This document shows, in pieces, positions 43,185 through 51,685 of a stretch of 64,000 nucleotides of DNA. The DNA is from JBEKCP01 sp049509515 (GTDB lineage Bacteria; Planctomycetota; Planctomycetia; Pirellulales; Thermoguttaceae). The DNA lies in contig JBEKZV010000007.1 of the NCBI GenBank assembly GCA_049509515.1, forward strand, positions 1-64,000. The letters are read 5' to 3'. Every line of letters begins with the position of its first letter. The stretch's first letter is position 1. The notes under the pieces were generated by a model, which did no database searches, was not told where the DNA came from, and saw only the letters and a program-made list of their open reading frames with translations. Both the position numbers and the translations under genes were made by a program.

Positions 43185-43643
43185 TTAGCCGTAGCCCAGT
43201 GCCCGCAGGTCCTCCTCGGTCAATCCGTGGTGGTGGCCCAGCTCGTGGAGGATCGTGATGCGGATTTGCCTCCGCAACTCGTCGCTGCGGATCCGCCCGC
43301 CGGCGTCGCAGGCCGCGGTGAGGATCCCCTCGCGGTAGATCGTCACGACATCGGGCAGCGTGCCGGAGTGTAGGATGCTCCGCTCGCCCAGGGGGATGCC
43401 GGTGTACAGTCCGCACAACTCGTCGAGATACTCGACGCCGCGCTGGTCCATGATCTCTTCGGAGGGGTGGTCCTCGACGTGCAGCGGGACCTTCTCCAGC
43501 AGATCGTGGACCATCGGCGGCATCCCCGCCAGGACCCGTTCCACCTGGGCGTCGAAACGTCGTCGGCTACGCGGATTCAAGACGTTGACACGGGGAATAG
43601 GAAGGGGGCGAATCCAGGACAGGGGCAATTCCTCGCTATCCAT
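43185..43643 (-). CDS. Zincin-like metallopeptidase family protein, 152 aa
   Basis: The C-terminal motif TILHELGHHHGLTEEDLRALGY carries the HExxH zinc site (HELGH) of the small zincin_1 family; YREGILTAACDAGG and VEYLDELCGLYTGIPL are typical. ATG 43643 gives MDSEELPLSW, close to family length; the frame is open 28 codons further. Cytoplasmic; substrate unknown. Convergent with the preceding secreted gene, with five bases between them. Confidence 0.8.
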   Translation of the reverse strand: MDSEELPLSWIRPLPIPRVNVLNPRSRRRFDAQVERVLAGMPPMVHDLLEKVPLHVEDHPSEEIMDQRGVEYLDELCGLYTGIPLGERSILHSGTLPDVVTIYREGILTAACDAGGRIRSDELRRQIRITILHELGHHHGLTEEDLRALGYG

Positions 43644-43737
43644 GATACACGCCGGCTGCGACGGGGGAATGGCCGCCGCCCCGGCGCTCCGTTGATCGCG
43701 GGACAGGAATTCCGGACATTTCCGCAAGCAAAATTCA

Positions 43738-43765
43738 TTGACACCTGGAGATAGGCCGCTAGAAT
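43738..43765 (+). promoter_or_regulatory. Predicted sigma-70 promoter
   Basis: TTGACA (43738-43743), 16 bases, TAGAAT (43760-43765), about 100 bases before ATG 43867. Same boxes and spacer as at 34016. Confidence 0.6.
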
Positions 43766-43866
43766 TCGGGCGACTGCTTCAAGCCTGCCGGGCGGGCAGG
43801 GTCTTGCACTGCTTGAACACATTGCGGCGTCCTCTTTCGCTCATTCCTGTCTTGAGGCGAACGGCT

Positions 43867-44442
43867 ATGGACTCGACTCCGAAAACGGCCTCCCTGCGGT
43901 ACGGCGGGCTGGTGCTGGCCCTCGCCTTGGCGATCGCGATCTTGGGCGCGAAAGCCTTTTCCGACGCGGCGGGGTTTCGTGAAGGCCCCCAGATCCCCGA
44001 AGGTTTCGTGCGGATCCCGTGTGGGGTCGTGCTGTTCTTGCTGTCCTGGATGCTCCTCCGCTTCCTGTTCCGGCTCGGAACTCAGATCGTGTGGCGGCTG
44101 GGTCAGGTCCGGGAGCGACCGGGACTGCCGATCGCGATCACGCTCTTGGCCTGCGGCACGCTCTGCGTGCTGGGCGCGCTCTTGGTGGTCTGGTATGGCA
44201 ACACCGGCGGCGTGAACATGTCGCCCGCCGTGAACTTGCCCCGCAACATGCCGGGTGCGGATATGCTCCCCCGACTCGACGTGTCGCTGCAAACAACCGG
44301 TTCGCTGCTGCGGCCCCTGGCCGTGTCCGCGGCCCTGCTGATTGGGGTCGTCCTGCTGGCGCTCGGCGTGTGGTCCTCGCTGGTCCCGGCTGCGGCAACT
44401 AGCCCGCCGAAGAGCGTCCCGGAAGGGGACGCTGCCCCTTGA
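43867..44442 (+). CDS. Membrane protein with four predicted segments, 191 aa
   Basis: ATG 43867 with GAGGCGA upstream. Hydrophobic segments near 14-28 (LVLALALAIAILGAK), 50-68 (VVLFLLSWMLLRFLF), 84-104 (AITLLACGTLCVLGALLVVW) and 150-170 (AVSAALLIGVVLLALGVW). Inner membrane, no family recognised. Its TGA stop overlaps a possible upstream ATG of the lipoprotein gene, suggesting translational coupling. Confidence 0.65.
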   Translation: MDSTPKTASLRYGGLVLALALAIAILGAKAFSDAAGFREGPQIPEGFVRIPCGVVLFLLSWMLLRFLFRLGTQIVWRLGQVRERPGLPIAITLLACGTLCVLGALLVVWYGNTGGVNMSPAVNLPRNMPGADMLPRLDVSLQTTGSLLRPLAVSAALLIGVVLLALGVWSSLVPAAATSPPKSVPEGDAAP

Positions 44443-44498
44443 TGCCAGGGAAACGGGCTTCATCCGCACGGTTCCGGAACCGCTGGGAGATCTCCGTT

Positions 44499-44996
44499 AT
44501 GAGACTGGGCCAGAATCGCTGGGGAAGCGTGCCGGCTTTGCTCCTTTGCGGCATTTTGGCAAGCGGATGCTCAAGACCTCTTCCTCCGGACAAGCCCAAC
44601 GCCGCGCCTTCCGCCTTCTTTGATTGCTGCCAAAACGAGAAGTTCGGAGTGAGGTCCCCGCAAGAGATCATGGTCCACAGTCGACCCACCAACGTCTCGT
44701 CCGGCGAGGTCGGCTTCCTAAAATATCGGGCCTGGACTTCCTGCAAGACCGATCAGGAGGCGCGGAAATTCCTGGACGCGACCTTTGCGGCGCTTCGGCA
44801 CAAGGCGGAAGAGAAGGGTTGTCAGTGCCAAGGCACCGAGCCGCAAGCAACCGGGCTCTCGCTGAAATATCGGTGCGGGCACAACGACGGCGCGCTGGTA
44901 GGGAGGTGTGTGCTCAGCGACACCCAAGATGCGGGAAAGACGGGCGGGGCATACTTCGCGGAATTGAAACTCACGGAAGTCGTCGGCGAGCAGTGA
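44499..44996 (+). CDS. Putative lipoprotein, 165 aa
   Basis: ATG 44499 gives MRLGQNRWGSVPALLLCGIL then ASGCS, a lipobox (LASGC). ATG 44442 would add 19 residues and is coupled to the previous stop; I prefer the shorter form because the signal sequence then sits at the N-terminus. The mature part is cysteine-rich (DCCQNEKFG, TSCKTDQEA, GCQCQGTE, YRCGH). Envelope-anchored; no family recognised. Confidence 0.6.
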   Translation: MRLGQNRWGSVPALLLCGILASGCSRPLPPDKPNAAPSAFFDCCQNEKFGVRSPQEIMVHSRPTNVSSGEVGFLKYRAWTSCKTDQEARKFLDATFAALRHKAEEKGCQCQGTEPQATGLSLKYRCGHNDGALVGRCVLSDTQDAGKTGGAYFAELKLTEVVGEQ

Positions 44997-45045
44997 CGAT
45001 CCTCGTCGGCGGTCGAATACCTGTTAGGCCACTCGAAAGCGTGCG

Positions 45046-45768
45046 ATGAGTCCTTGGAAGTGTTCGTTGTCGGCGCGGAGCAGTGTTGGTTGCCAGATTG
45101 CCTGCGCGATGATCGGCCTGGCGGCCAGTCTCATTCCGACGGCGCCGAAGACACATCCCTTCTGGGGTTGCAATTACTTCTGGATGAGCTCGCAACCGAC
45201 GCAAGTCGCCATTCACGATGTCCTGCCGGATTCGCCCGCCAGCGCGGCCGGATTGAGAAACGGCGATCAAGTGCTGTCCATCGACGGCCAGCCTCTCGCC
45301 GGTGCGAGCACGTGGACCCAGATGGAAGAGCGACTCCAGCCGGGGCAGGAGGCCCGGCTGAGGGTGGATCGCTTTGCGGAGGAGACCGTGACGCTGGTCG
45401 TCAAGGGTTCCGAGCCGCAGCGGGAGGCGATCGTGTACTACGATTGGCAGCTCGGCTTCGCGGGCGGCTGCGCCGTCTTTATCATTTTGCTGGCCGCCAC
45501 CCAGCCGCTTCGCCGCTTGCCGTACTTGTGGCGGCCGATCCTGCTAATCCTGGCCGGTTTCGGTGCGATTGTGTTGCTGATCACGGATTGGCGATTTGCT
45601 TGGGGTTGGGAGCTGTTCCAGCGGCGTTGGCCGGTCGACGATCTTCCGTATCCGTGGATTCAGGCTATCGTTTGCCTTGGCGTTGCCATCCTCGAAGTCG
45701 GCCTGGGAACTTGGGAGATTCGCAGGATGATCCAGCGGCGCCAAGAGGAAGCCCGGCAGAAGATCTGA
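45046..45768 (+). CDS. PDZ-domain membrane protein, 240 aa
   Basis: A hydrophobic N-terminal segment, then a PDZ domain at about 50-115 (AIHDVLPDSPASAAGLRNGD, QVLSIDGQPLAGASTWTQME), then three hydrophobic segments (about 138-150, 160-178, 205-222). Not a protease itself: no catalytic domain is present. PDZ proteins of this type bind peptide ends or regulate membrane proteases. Lies between the lipoprotein and the sigma factor genes, all on one strand. Confidence 0.7.
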   Translation: MSPWKCSLSARSSVGCQIACAMIGLAASLIPTAPKTHPFWGCNYFWMSSQPTQVAIHDVLPDSPASAAGLRNGDQVLSIDGQPLAGASTWTQMEERLQPGQEARLRVDRFAEETVTLVVKGSEPQREAIVYYDWQLGFAGGCAVFIILLAATQPLRRLPYLWRPILLILAGFGAIVLLITDWRFAWGWELFQRRWPVDDLPYPWIQAIVCLGVAILEVGLGTWEIRRMIQRRQEEARQKI

Positions 45769-45814
45769 ACCAGCGTTGCAGCCAGTTCCGCTGCCCGACC
45801 AGATACAAGGGCTT

Positions 45815-46564
45815 ATGGGCGAGCGACGCAGCCAGGCACCGAAGGCAGAAGATGCGGGCGGTTTCCAAACGACCCACTGGAGCCTGGTGCTGCGCGCCGG
45901 CCACCGCGAGGATCGAGACGCCGATGCGGCCCTGGCTGCGCTCTGCCAACGCTATTGGTTCCCGCTGTATGCCTATGTACGGCGGCGGGTGGCTGACGCC
46001 CACGATGCACAGGATTTGACCCAGGAGTTCTTCGCCCGGCTGATGGAAAAGCAGTACCTGGCGGTGGCCGATCCCCAGAGAGGCAAGTTCCGCTGCTTTC
46101 TGCTGGCGTCGCTGAAGCACTTCCTGGCCAACGAGTGGAAGCGGGGCCATGCCCGGAAGCGGGGCGGCGGGGTTCGCCCCTTGCGGCTCGACCTGGAGGT
46201 TGGAGAGTCGCGCGTGAGCCTCGAACCGGTCGACGACGTGACGCCGGAACGACTTTTCGAGCGGCAATGGGTGCTGACGCTCCTGGACGTGGTGATGCGG
46301 CGGTTGCAGGACGAATACGAATCGTCGGGCAAGGCCAAGCAGTTCGAGCAGCTCAAAGAGGCCCTGACGAGCGATCGCCAACGGCTGCCGTATGCCGCCC
46401 TGGCTGCTGAGCTGAAAATGTCGGAGGAGGCGGCCCGGCAGGCGGCCAGCCGTCTGCGCAAGCGTTACCGCGAGCTGCTGCGCGAGGAGGTGTCCCAAAC
46501 CTTGGCCGAACCGGAGGACGTGGACGACGAGATCCGCAGCCTGTTCGAGGTGCTTGGCAGATAG
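45815..46564 (+). CDS. ECF-type RNA polymerase sigma factor
   Basis: 249 residues from ATG 45815 with AAGGG upstream. Region 2 is seen in ALCQRYWFPLYAYVRRRVAD, AHDAQDLTQEFFARLMEK; region 4 in YAALAAELKMSEEAARQAAS then RLRKRYRELL. It starts with the FQTTHWSLVLRAG segment that I associate with planctomycete ECF factors encoded next to Ser/Thr kinases, and the kinase follows 85 bases later. Activity is probably set by that kinase; no anti-sigma gene is seen. Confidence 0.85.
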   Translation: MGERRSQAPKAEDAGGFQTTHWSLVLRAGHREDRDADAALAALCQRYWFPLYAYVRRRVADAHDAQDLTQEFFARLMEKQYLAVADPQRGKFRCFLLASLKHFLANEWKRGHARKRGGGVRPLRLDLEVGESRVSLEPVDDVTPERLFERQWVLTLLDVVMRRLQDEYESSGKAKQFEQLKEALTSDRQRLPYAALAAELKMSEEAARQAASRLRKRYRELLREEVSQTLAEPEDVDDEIRSLFEVLGR

Positions 46565-46649
46565 CAGGAGACCCGCGAAAATCGCTGTCACGTTCTTCGC
46601 GATTTGCTGTAGGGAAGGATAGAGGCCCAAACACAAAAGGAAAACCGCC

Positions 46650-49600
46650 ATGGCCGAGCCCCTTCTCTGCCCCCAATGCGGAAGCGAAATACCCAGGGGC
46701 TCGCCGGCCGGCCTCTGCCCTAAGTGCTTGGTGTTAGCCGGGTTGGAAAGCCAGCCCTCCGTCGATGCGGGCCCCCCGCCCACGCAGCCCTCGCCCCCGG
46801 CGGCGTCTGCCGGCTTCGTCCCGCCCACCGCGGAGGAGTTGGCGTCCCGCTTCCCGCAACTGGAAATCCTCGGGCTCCTCGGCAAAGGGGGCATGGGTGC
46901 TGTCTACAAGGCAAGGCAGCAAGGGCTGGACCGGCTGGTGGCGGTGAAAATCCTCCCGCCCGAGATCAGTGGCGACCCGACCTTCGCCGAGCGATTCACC
47001 CGCGAGGCCCGCGCCCTGGCCCGGCTCAGCCACCCGAACATCGTGGCCGTCTACGACTTCGGCCGGACCCCTACTCTCCCCTCTCCCTCCGGGAGAGAGG
47101 TAGAGGGTGCGGGCGACTTGCTCCCCTCTCCCTCCGGGAGAGGGGCAGGGGGTGAGGGCGAGGGGCTGTTCTACTTCATCATGGAGTACGTCGACGGCGT
47201 GAACTTGCGGCAGGCGATCCAGTCGGGCGGCATGTCGCCCAAGGAGGCCCTGGCCATCGTGCCGCAAATCTGCGATGCCCTGCAGTTCGCCCACGACGAG
47301 GGGATCGTCCACCGCGACATCAAGCCGGAGAACATCCTCGTCGATAAGCGCGGCCGGGTGAAGATCGCCGACTTCGGGCTGGCCAAGCTGCTCGGCCAGG
47401 CGCCCGGCGACGTCTCGTTGACCGGCACGCAGCAGGTCATGGGCACGCTCCGCTACATGGCGCCCGAGCAACTGGAGGGCACGAAGGCCGTCGATCACCG
47501 GGCCGACATCTATTCGCTGGGCGTGGTGTTCTACGAGCTCTTGACCGGCGAGCTGCCGATCGGGCGGTTCGCCCCGCCGTCGAAGAAGGTCGAAATCGAC
47601 GTGCGGCTGGACGAAGTGGTGCTGCGGGCCTTGGAGAAAGAGCCCGAGCAGCGCTACCAGCACGCCAGCGAGTTGAAGACCGAGGTGGAGTCGGTGAGGC
47701 TGAATCCGGCTCCGGCAAAGGCGTTCCGCCCGGGACCCGCCTCGACACCCGGTTCAATTGCCGGACACGAAATGGAACCTGCCGTCGGCAAGCCATTCAA
47801 CGCGCCTCGGCTTTCGCGCTGCGCATTGTGGGGAGTGATCTGGGCGCCTTGCGTCTTGTTTGTGCTAGTGTTCGTGGCCTTGGTGTTCATTCACCCTCGG
47901 GCTGAAAAGGGCAGCCCCGGTCCAACGGTTTTTCCTGCGCAGGTGTTCATGGTAGTTGCCGGTCTGTTTGCCCTCGTGGGCGTCATGGCCCCGTTCGGCA
48001 CGACCATTCTCGGTGTCGTCGCGATCGGTCAAATTCGCCGTTCGGGAAACAAGCTGTATGGCTTGCCGCTGGCGGTGTTCGATGCGTGGCTGTTTCCGAT
48101 GTTACTGCTGGACTCGATAATCCTGACCGCCGTTGCCGCCGTGACGCTGGCGGTACTCGTTCTGCTCATTGGCCTACAGGGGCCGCTGAATAACTTGGTG
48201 GAAATCCTCGATGAGGCGCTCACCCTGGGGATCGGTCTGTCGATCATCGCGTGGGTCGACTACCGGATCGCCCGTGCCGTTTGGCGGAATGCGACGGGCT
48301 ACCAGGCACCAGCGAAGTCCGCCGCTGCCATTCCCTCAACCCCTGCGGTCCAGACGCCGGGAGCGCCTGCCCAGAGGGTTGCAACTGGTTACGGGTCGCG
48401 GCCGCCGGTGCAGCCGGCCGCACCGCTGGTCGAGATCCCTCCCGTCCGCTGCAGCCCATGGCGTAGGGCGCGGCTCTTGGCAACGCTGACCGTGTGGACC
48501 GCCGTTCTTGTTGGCGGCTTTGGGTATTTCATGCCTCTGATCTGGAACGAGTGGTGGCCCTGGGTGTACAAAGAATACTGCGAAGCCTCTGTGAATCCTC
48601 AGTCGGGGGCGTATGGAACGGTGCATCTGCGGGCGGAGCGCAAGATGTACTGCTGGGGACAACACGACGATCGGCCGATCCTCAAGCGGCCCTGGGTTGG
48701 GACGGCAACGATCGACCTGCCGGGCCAGGGCGCCGCGATGACACTGGAGATGGATGCGTTTGCCGATAAATGGCGATTGACCCGGCCCGATGGCCAAGAG
48801 ATACAAGGGCCGTTTGAACCGCCACTGCGGCTTGTCACCCCGTGGATGAGAGACGCCGGCATCGACATCAGCAAGCCGGGCGTCCAGGAGGAGGCCGCGG
48901 CCCTGATCGGCCTGGTGAAGGATGCGGCCAAGGGCGTCCTGCTGGGAGTTGCGCCCTCCCCGGACTATTTGCCACCGGGCGGCACCAAGATCGGGCCGTT
49001 CACCGTCGTCGGCAGCTTGAGTTGGCAGCGCAGCATCGCGGAGGGAGCGGTCGGCCCCGTGGATCGGCGTCTGCTGGCCGGCGCTCTGCTCCTGGCGATC
49101 TGGTTGCCCGGGATCCCGATCATCGTGCGGCGGCACCGCCGGCGGTTGGCAGCCGCGCGCGAGACGGAGCAGCGCTATCGCCTGGGAACGATCGGCTTCT
49201 GGGTCGCGACCCTCTGCCTCCTGGGTGCGGCGGCGACGTCGATCCTGCCCTGGGTCTGGCTCTCATCATCGTCCCCGACTTCAATGTTTCGGAACGCACC
49301 CATGCCCGACCTCGGCGCGTTCTCCAACTGGTACGGAGCCATGAGCGGCCTGGCATTTCTCACCGTGCTTGTGCTGTGCTTCCTGACGGACTTCTTCAAT
49401 GTGCGTCGCTCGTGGCAGCCTCGCGCCATGGTCACGGCCGGCGCGATCGTAGTCGTTGCGACGGGCATCCTCTTCTGGCGTCTGACGGGCCCGCCCGCCA
49501 CGGCGAGGGTGGTGACGATCGATTTCCACGGCTATCCGCAAATGGTGGCCCTGGTGAGCACGGTGGGTTGTTGGCAGGAGCATGAGCTTTGCCGCGGGTC

Positions 49601-49772
49601 GTTCCCAGAGAGCAGTCTCCCCAAGACCTTCGATCAGCAGAGCGGTTTGGGTCTGCAGCTTGCGATGGCGCTGGGGCTTGTGCTTCTCATGGTCGGTTGC
49701 GTGACAAGCTGGCGGGCGCGGCGCAGAGCAGCCGAGCCCACGCATTCAGTAACCTGGAAGGAGAACCGATGA
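46650..49772 (+). CDS. Membrane Ser/Thr protein kinase with N-terminal zinc ribbon, 1040 aa
   Basis: Zinc ribbon CPQCG...CPKC (7-26); kinase domain about 70-340 with Gly loop LGKGGMGAVYKA (77-88), Lys100, Glu119, HRDIKPEN (221-228), DFG (241-243) and APEQLEG; then a long membrane region with seven or so hydrophobic segments and an extracytoplasmic part (about 625-760). Residues about 140-171 (PSPSGRE...LLPSPSGRG) come from two tandem copies of a palindromic DNA repeat between kinase strands 4 and 5; the catalytic motifs are intact. It probably signals to the ECF factor upstream. The stop overlaps the next ATG (ATGA). Confidence 0.9.
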   Translation: MAEPLLCPQCGSEIPRGSPAGLCPKCLVLAGLESQPSVDAGPPPTQPSPPAASAGFVPPTAEELASRFPQLEILGLLGKGGMGAVYKARQQGLDRLVAVKILPPEISGDPTFAERFTREARALARLSHPNIVAVYDFGRTPTLPSPSGREVEGAGDLLPSPSGRGAGGEGEGLFYFIMEYVDGVNLRQAIQSGGMSPKEALAIVPQICDALQFAHDEGIVHRDIKPENILVDKRGRVKIADFGLAKLLGQAPGDVSLTGTQQVMGTLRYMAPEQLEGTKAVDHRADIYSLGVVFYELLTGELPIGRFAPPSKKVEIDVRLDEVVLRALEKEPEQRYQHASELKTEVESVRLNPAPAKAFRPGPASTPGSIAGHEMEPAVGKPFNAPRLSRCALWGVIWAPCVLFVLVFVALVFIHPRAEKGSPGPTVFPAQVFMVVAGLFALVGVMAPFGTTILGVVAIGQIRRSGNKLYGLPLAVFDAWLFPMLLLDSIILTAVAAVTLAVLVLLIGLQGPLNNLVEILDEALTLGIGLSIIAWVDYRIARAVWRNATGYQAPAKSAAAIPSTPAVQTPGAPAQRVATGYGSRPPVQPAAPLVEIPPVRCSPWRRARLLATLTVWTAVLVGGFGYFMPLIWNEWWPWVYKEYCEASVNPQSGAYGTVHLRAERKMYCWGQHDDRPILKRPWVGTATIDLPGQGAAMTLEMDAFADKWRLTRPDGQEIQGPFEPPLRLVTPWMRDAGIDISKPGVQEEAAALIGLVKDAAKGVLLGVAPSPDYLPPGGTKIGPFTVVGSLSWQRSIAEGAVGPVDRRLLAGALLLAIWLPGIPIIVRRHRRRLAAARETEQRYRLGTIGFWVATLCLLGAAATSILPWVWLSSSSPTSMFRNAPMPDLGAFSNWYGAMSGLAFLTVLVLCFLTDFFNVRRSWQPRAMVTAGAIVVVATGILFWRLTGPPATARVVTIDFHGYPQMVALVSTVGCWQEHELCRGSFPESSLPKTFDQQSGLGLQLAMALGLVLLMVGCVTSWRARRRAAEPTHSVTWKENR
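47075..47165. repeat. Two tandem CTCCCTCCGGGAG-type repeats inside the kinase gene
   Basis: CTCCCCTCTCCCTCCGGGAG begins at 47075 and again at 47121, each followed by a GAGGG-rich half, giving units of about 45 bp in the same orientation. Frame is kept. Relatives lie at 11311-11447. Confidence 0.65.
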
Positions 49773-51592
49773 AGACGACGCAGACAATCGCAGTAGGGTG
49801 GCTCTGGGTCCTGGCCGTCCTGCTGCCGGGCCGGAGCGGGCCGGCCGCCGAGCCGACTGCCGCCCAGGAGCAGCGGTGCGTCCTGTTGGAGGCGGAGGCC
49901 TTTGAAAGCCTGGGCGGCTGGGTCGTGGACCAGCAGTTCATGGACCAGATGGGCTCGCCGTACATTCTGGCCCACGGCCTGGGCACGCCGGTGGCCGACG
50001 CGACGACCAAGGCAACGCTGCCGGCGAAAGGCACTTACCACGTCTGGGTCCGCACGCGGGACTGGGTAGCGCCGTGGAAGGCGCCGGGGGCGCCGGGCCG
50101 GTTCCGGGTCCTCGTGGACGGCAAGCCCTTGCAGGCCGTGTTCGGCAGCGAAGGGGCCCAGTGGCACTGGCAGGACGGCGGCCGGGTCGAGATCGCCGGC
50201 CGGGAGCCGACCGTCAGCCTGCACGACCTGACGGGTTTCGAAGGCCGTTGCGACGCCGTCTTGTTGAGTCGGGATCTCGAATTCCTGCCGCCCGATTCGC
50301 CCGCCGAGCTGGCCGAATTCCGGCGGCGGTGCCTGGGCCTGCCGGCGCGGCCCGACGACGGCGGCCGGTTCGACCTCGTGGTGGTGGGCGGGGGGATCGC
50401 GGGCATGACGGCGGCCTTGTCGGCGGCGCGGCTGGGGCTGGACGTGGCCCTGGTGCAAGACCGGCCCGTGCTGGGCGGCAACAACAGCTCCGAGGTCCGC
50501 GTCTGGCTCGGCGGCGAGATCCGGAAAAGCCCCTATCCCCACGTCGGCGACGTCGTCCGCGAGCTGGAGCCCCGCCGCAGCGCCCAACCCGGCACCGCCG
50601 AAATGTACGAGGACCAGAAGCGGATCGCCATCGTACGCTCCGAGGAGCGCATTCGCCTGTTCTTGAACGTCCACGTGAACCGCGTCGAGAAGGAAGGGGA
50701 CCGCATTGCCGCGGTCGTGGGCCAGGACATCCGCACGGCCCGGCAGACGCGGTTTGCCGGCCGGTGGTTCGCCGACTGCACGGGCGACGCCACGCTGGGG
50801 TGGCTGGCGGGGGCGGACTCCGAGATGACGCTCCGCGGGCACATGGGCCCGTCGAACCTGTGGGCGGTGGAAGACACGGGCCGGCCCGCCGCCTTTCCCC
50901 GCTGCCCGTGGGCCGTCGACCTGAGCGGGCGGCCGCTGCCCTCGCGGCTCGACCAGTTGGGCGTGTGGTTCTGGGAGTCCGGCTTCGATCGGCACCCGAT
51001 CGACGACGTGGAGCGGATGCGCGACACCAATTTCCGCGCCATGTACGGCGCCTGGGACGCGCTGAAGAACCGGAAGCACCTCTATCCGAACCACCGCCTG
51101 AGCTGGGCGGCGTACGTGACCGGCAAGCGGGAATCGCGGCGGCTGCTGGGCGATCTGGTGCTGGGCCGCGAGGACCTCCTCCGCGGCAAGAAATATCCCG
51201 ACGGCTGCGTCCCCACAAGCTGGTCGATCGACTTCCACCTGGCCGATCCCCGCTACCTGCCGGGCTTCGAGGAAGACCCGTTCCTCGCGCACGTCGCCAG
51301 CCACTACGAGGAGTACCCGCGGCCGTATTGGATCCCGTACCGCTGCCTCTATTCGCGCAACGTGCCGAACCTGTTCATGGCCGGGCGGAACATCAGCGTG
51401 ACGCACGAGGCCCTCGGCACGACCCGCGTCATGCGCACCACCGGCATGATGGGCGAGATTGTCGGGATGGCGGCCGAGGTTTGCAAGCGATTCGGCACCG
51501 ATCCCCGCGCGGTGTACCAGAACTACCTGCCCGAGCTGAAGAAGCTCATGGGGCGCGGGGCGGGCAAGGGCCCGCCGGCCGGGGGCGGTTAG
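49769..51592 (+). CDS. Exported FAD-dependent oxidoreductase (FAD_oxidored family), 607 aa
   Basis: ATG 49769 overlaps the kinase stop and has GGAAGGAG upstream. Signal peptide to about residue 27. Residues 35-170 form a beta-rich carbohydrate-binding-like domain (EAEAFESLGGWVVDQQF, TYHVWVRTRDWV, DGKPLQAVFG). FAD Rossmann unit starts at 202 (FDLVVVGGGIAGMTAALSAA) with NNSSEVRVWLGGE, and GRNISVTHEALGTTRVMRTT near the end. Planctomycetes hold many such enzymes near polysaccharide-degradation genes; substrate unknown, possibly a sugar. Translational coupling to the kinase is notable. Confidence 0.85.
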   Translation: MKTTQTIAVGWLWVLAVLLPGRSGPAAEPTAAQEQRCVLLEAEAFESLGGWVVDQQFMDQMGSPYILAHGLGTPVADATTKATLPAKGTYHVWVRTRDWVAPWKAPGAPGRFRVLVDGKPLQAVFGSEGAQWHWQDGGRVEIAGREPTVSLHDLTGFEGRCDAVLLSRDLEFLPPDSPAELAEFRRRCLGLPARPDDGGRFDLVVVGGGIAGMTAALSAARLGLDVALVQDRPVLGGNNSSEVRVWLGGEIRKSPYPHVGDVVRELEPRRSAQPGTAEMYEDQKRIAIVRSEERIRLFLNVHVNRVEKEGDRIAAVVGQDIRTARQTRFAGRWFADCTGDATLGWLAGADSEMTLRGHMGPSNLWAVEDTGRPAAFPRCPWAVDLSGRPLPSRLDQLGVWFWESGFDRHPIDDVERMRDTNFRAMYGAWDALKNRKHLYPNHRLSWAAYVTGKRESRRLLGDLVLGREDLLRGKKYPDGCVPTSWSIDFHLADPRYLPGFEEDPFLAHVASHYEEYPRPYWIPYRCLYSRNVPNLFMAGRNISVTHEALGTTRVMRTTGMMGEIVGMAAEVCKRFGTDPRAVYQNYLPELKKLMGRGAGKGPPAGGG

Positions 51593-51597
51593 CTGGA

Positions 51598-51678
51598 GTT
51601 TAGCGGGCGGGTTTGCCCGCCGTGTTGGTGCGTGGCTTTCTTCGTGGATCGAACGGCGGGCTTGCCCGCCCGCTAAAC
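51598..51678. terminator. Bidirectional terminator-like inverted repeat
   Basis: GTTTAGCGGGCGGG... (51598-51622) and its near-complement ending CGCTAAAC (51654-51678). Each arm folds on itself (GGCGGG/CCCGCC). Lies between two convergent genes. Confidence 0.6.
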
Positions 51679-51685
51679 GCCAAGT

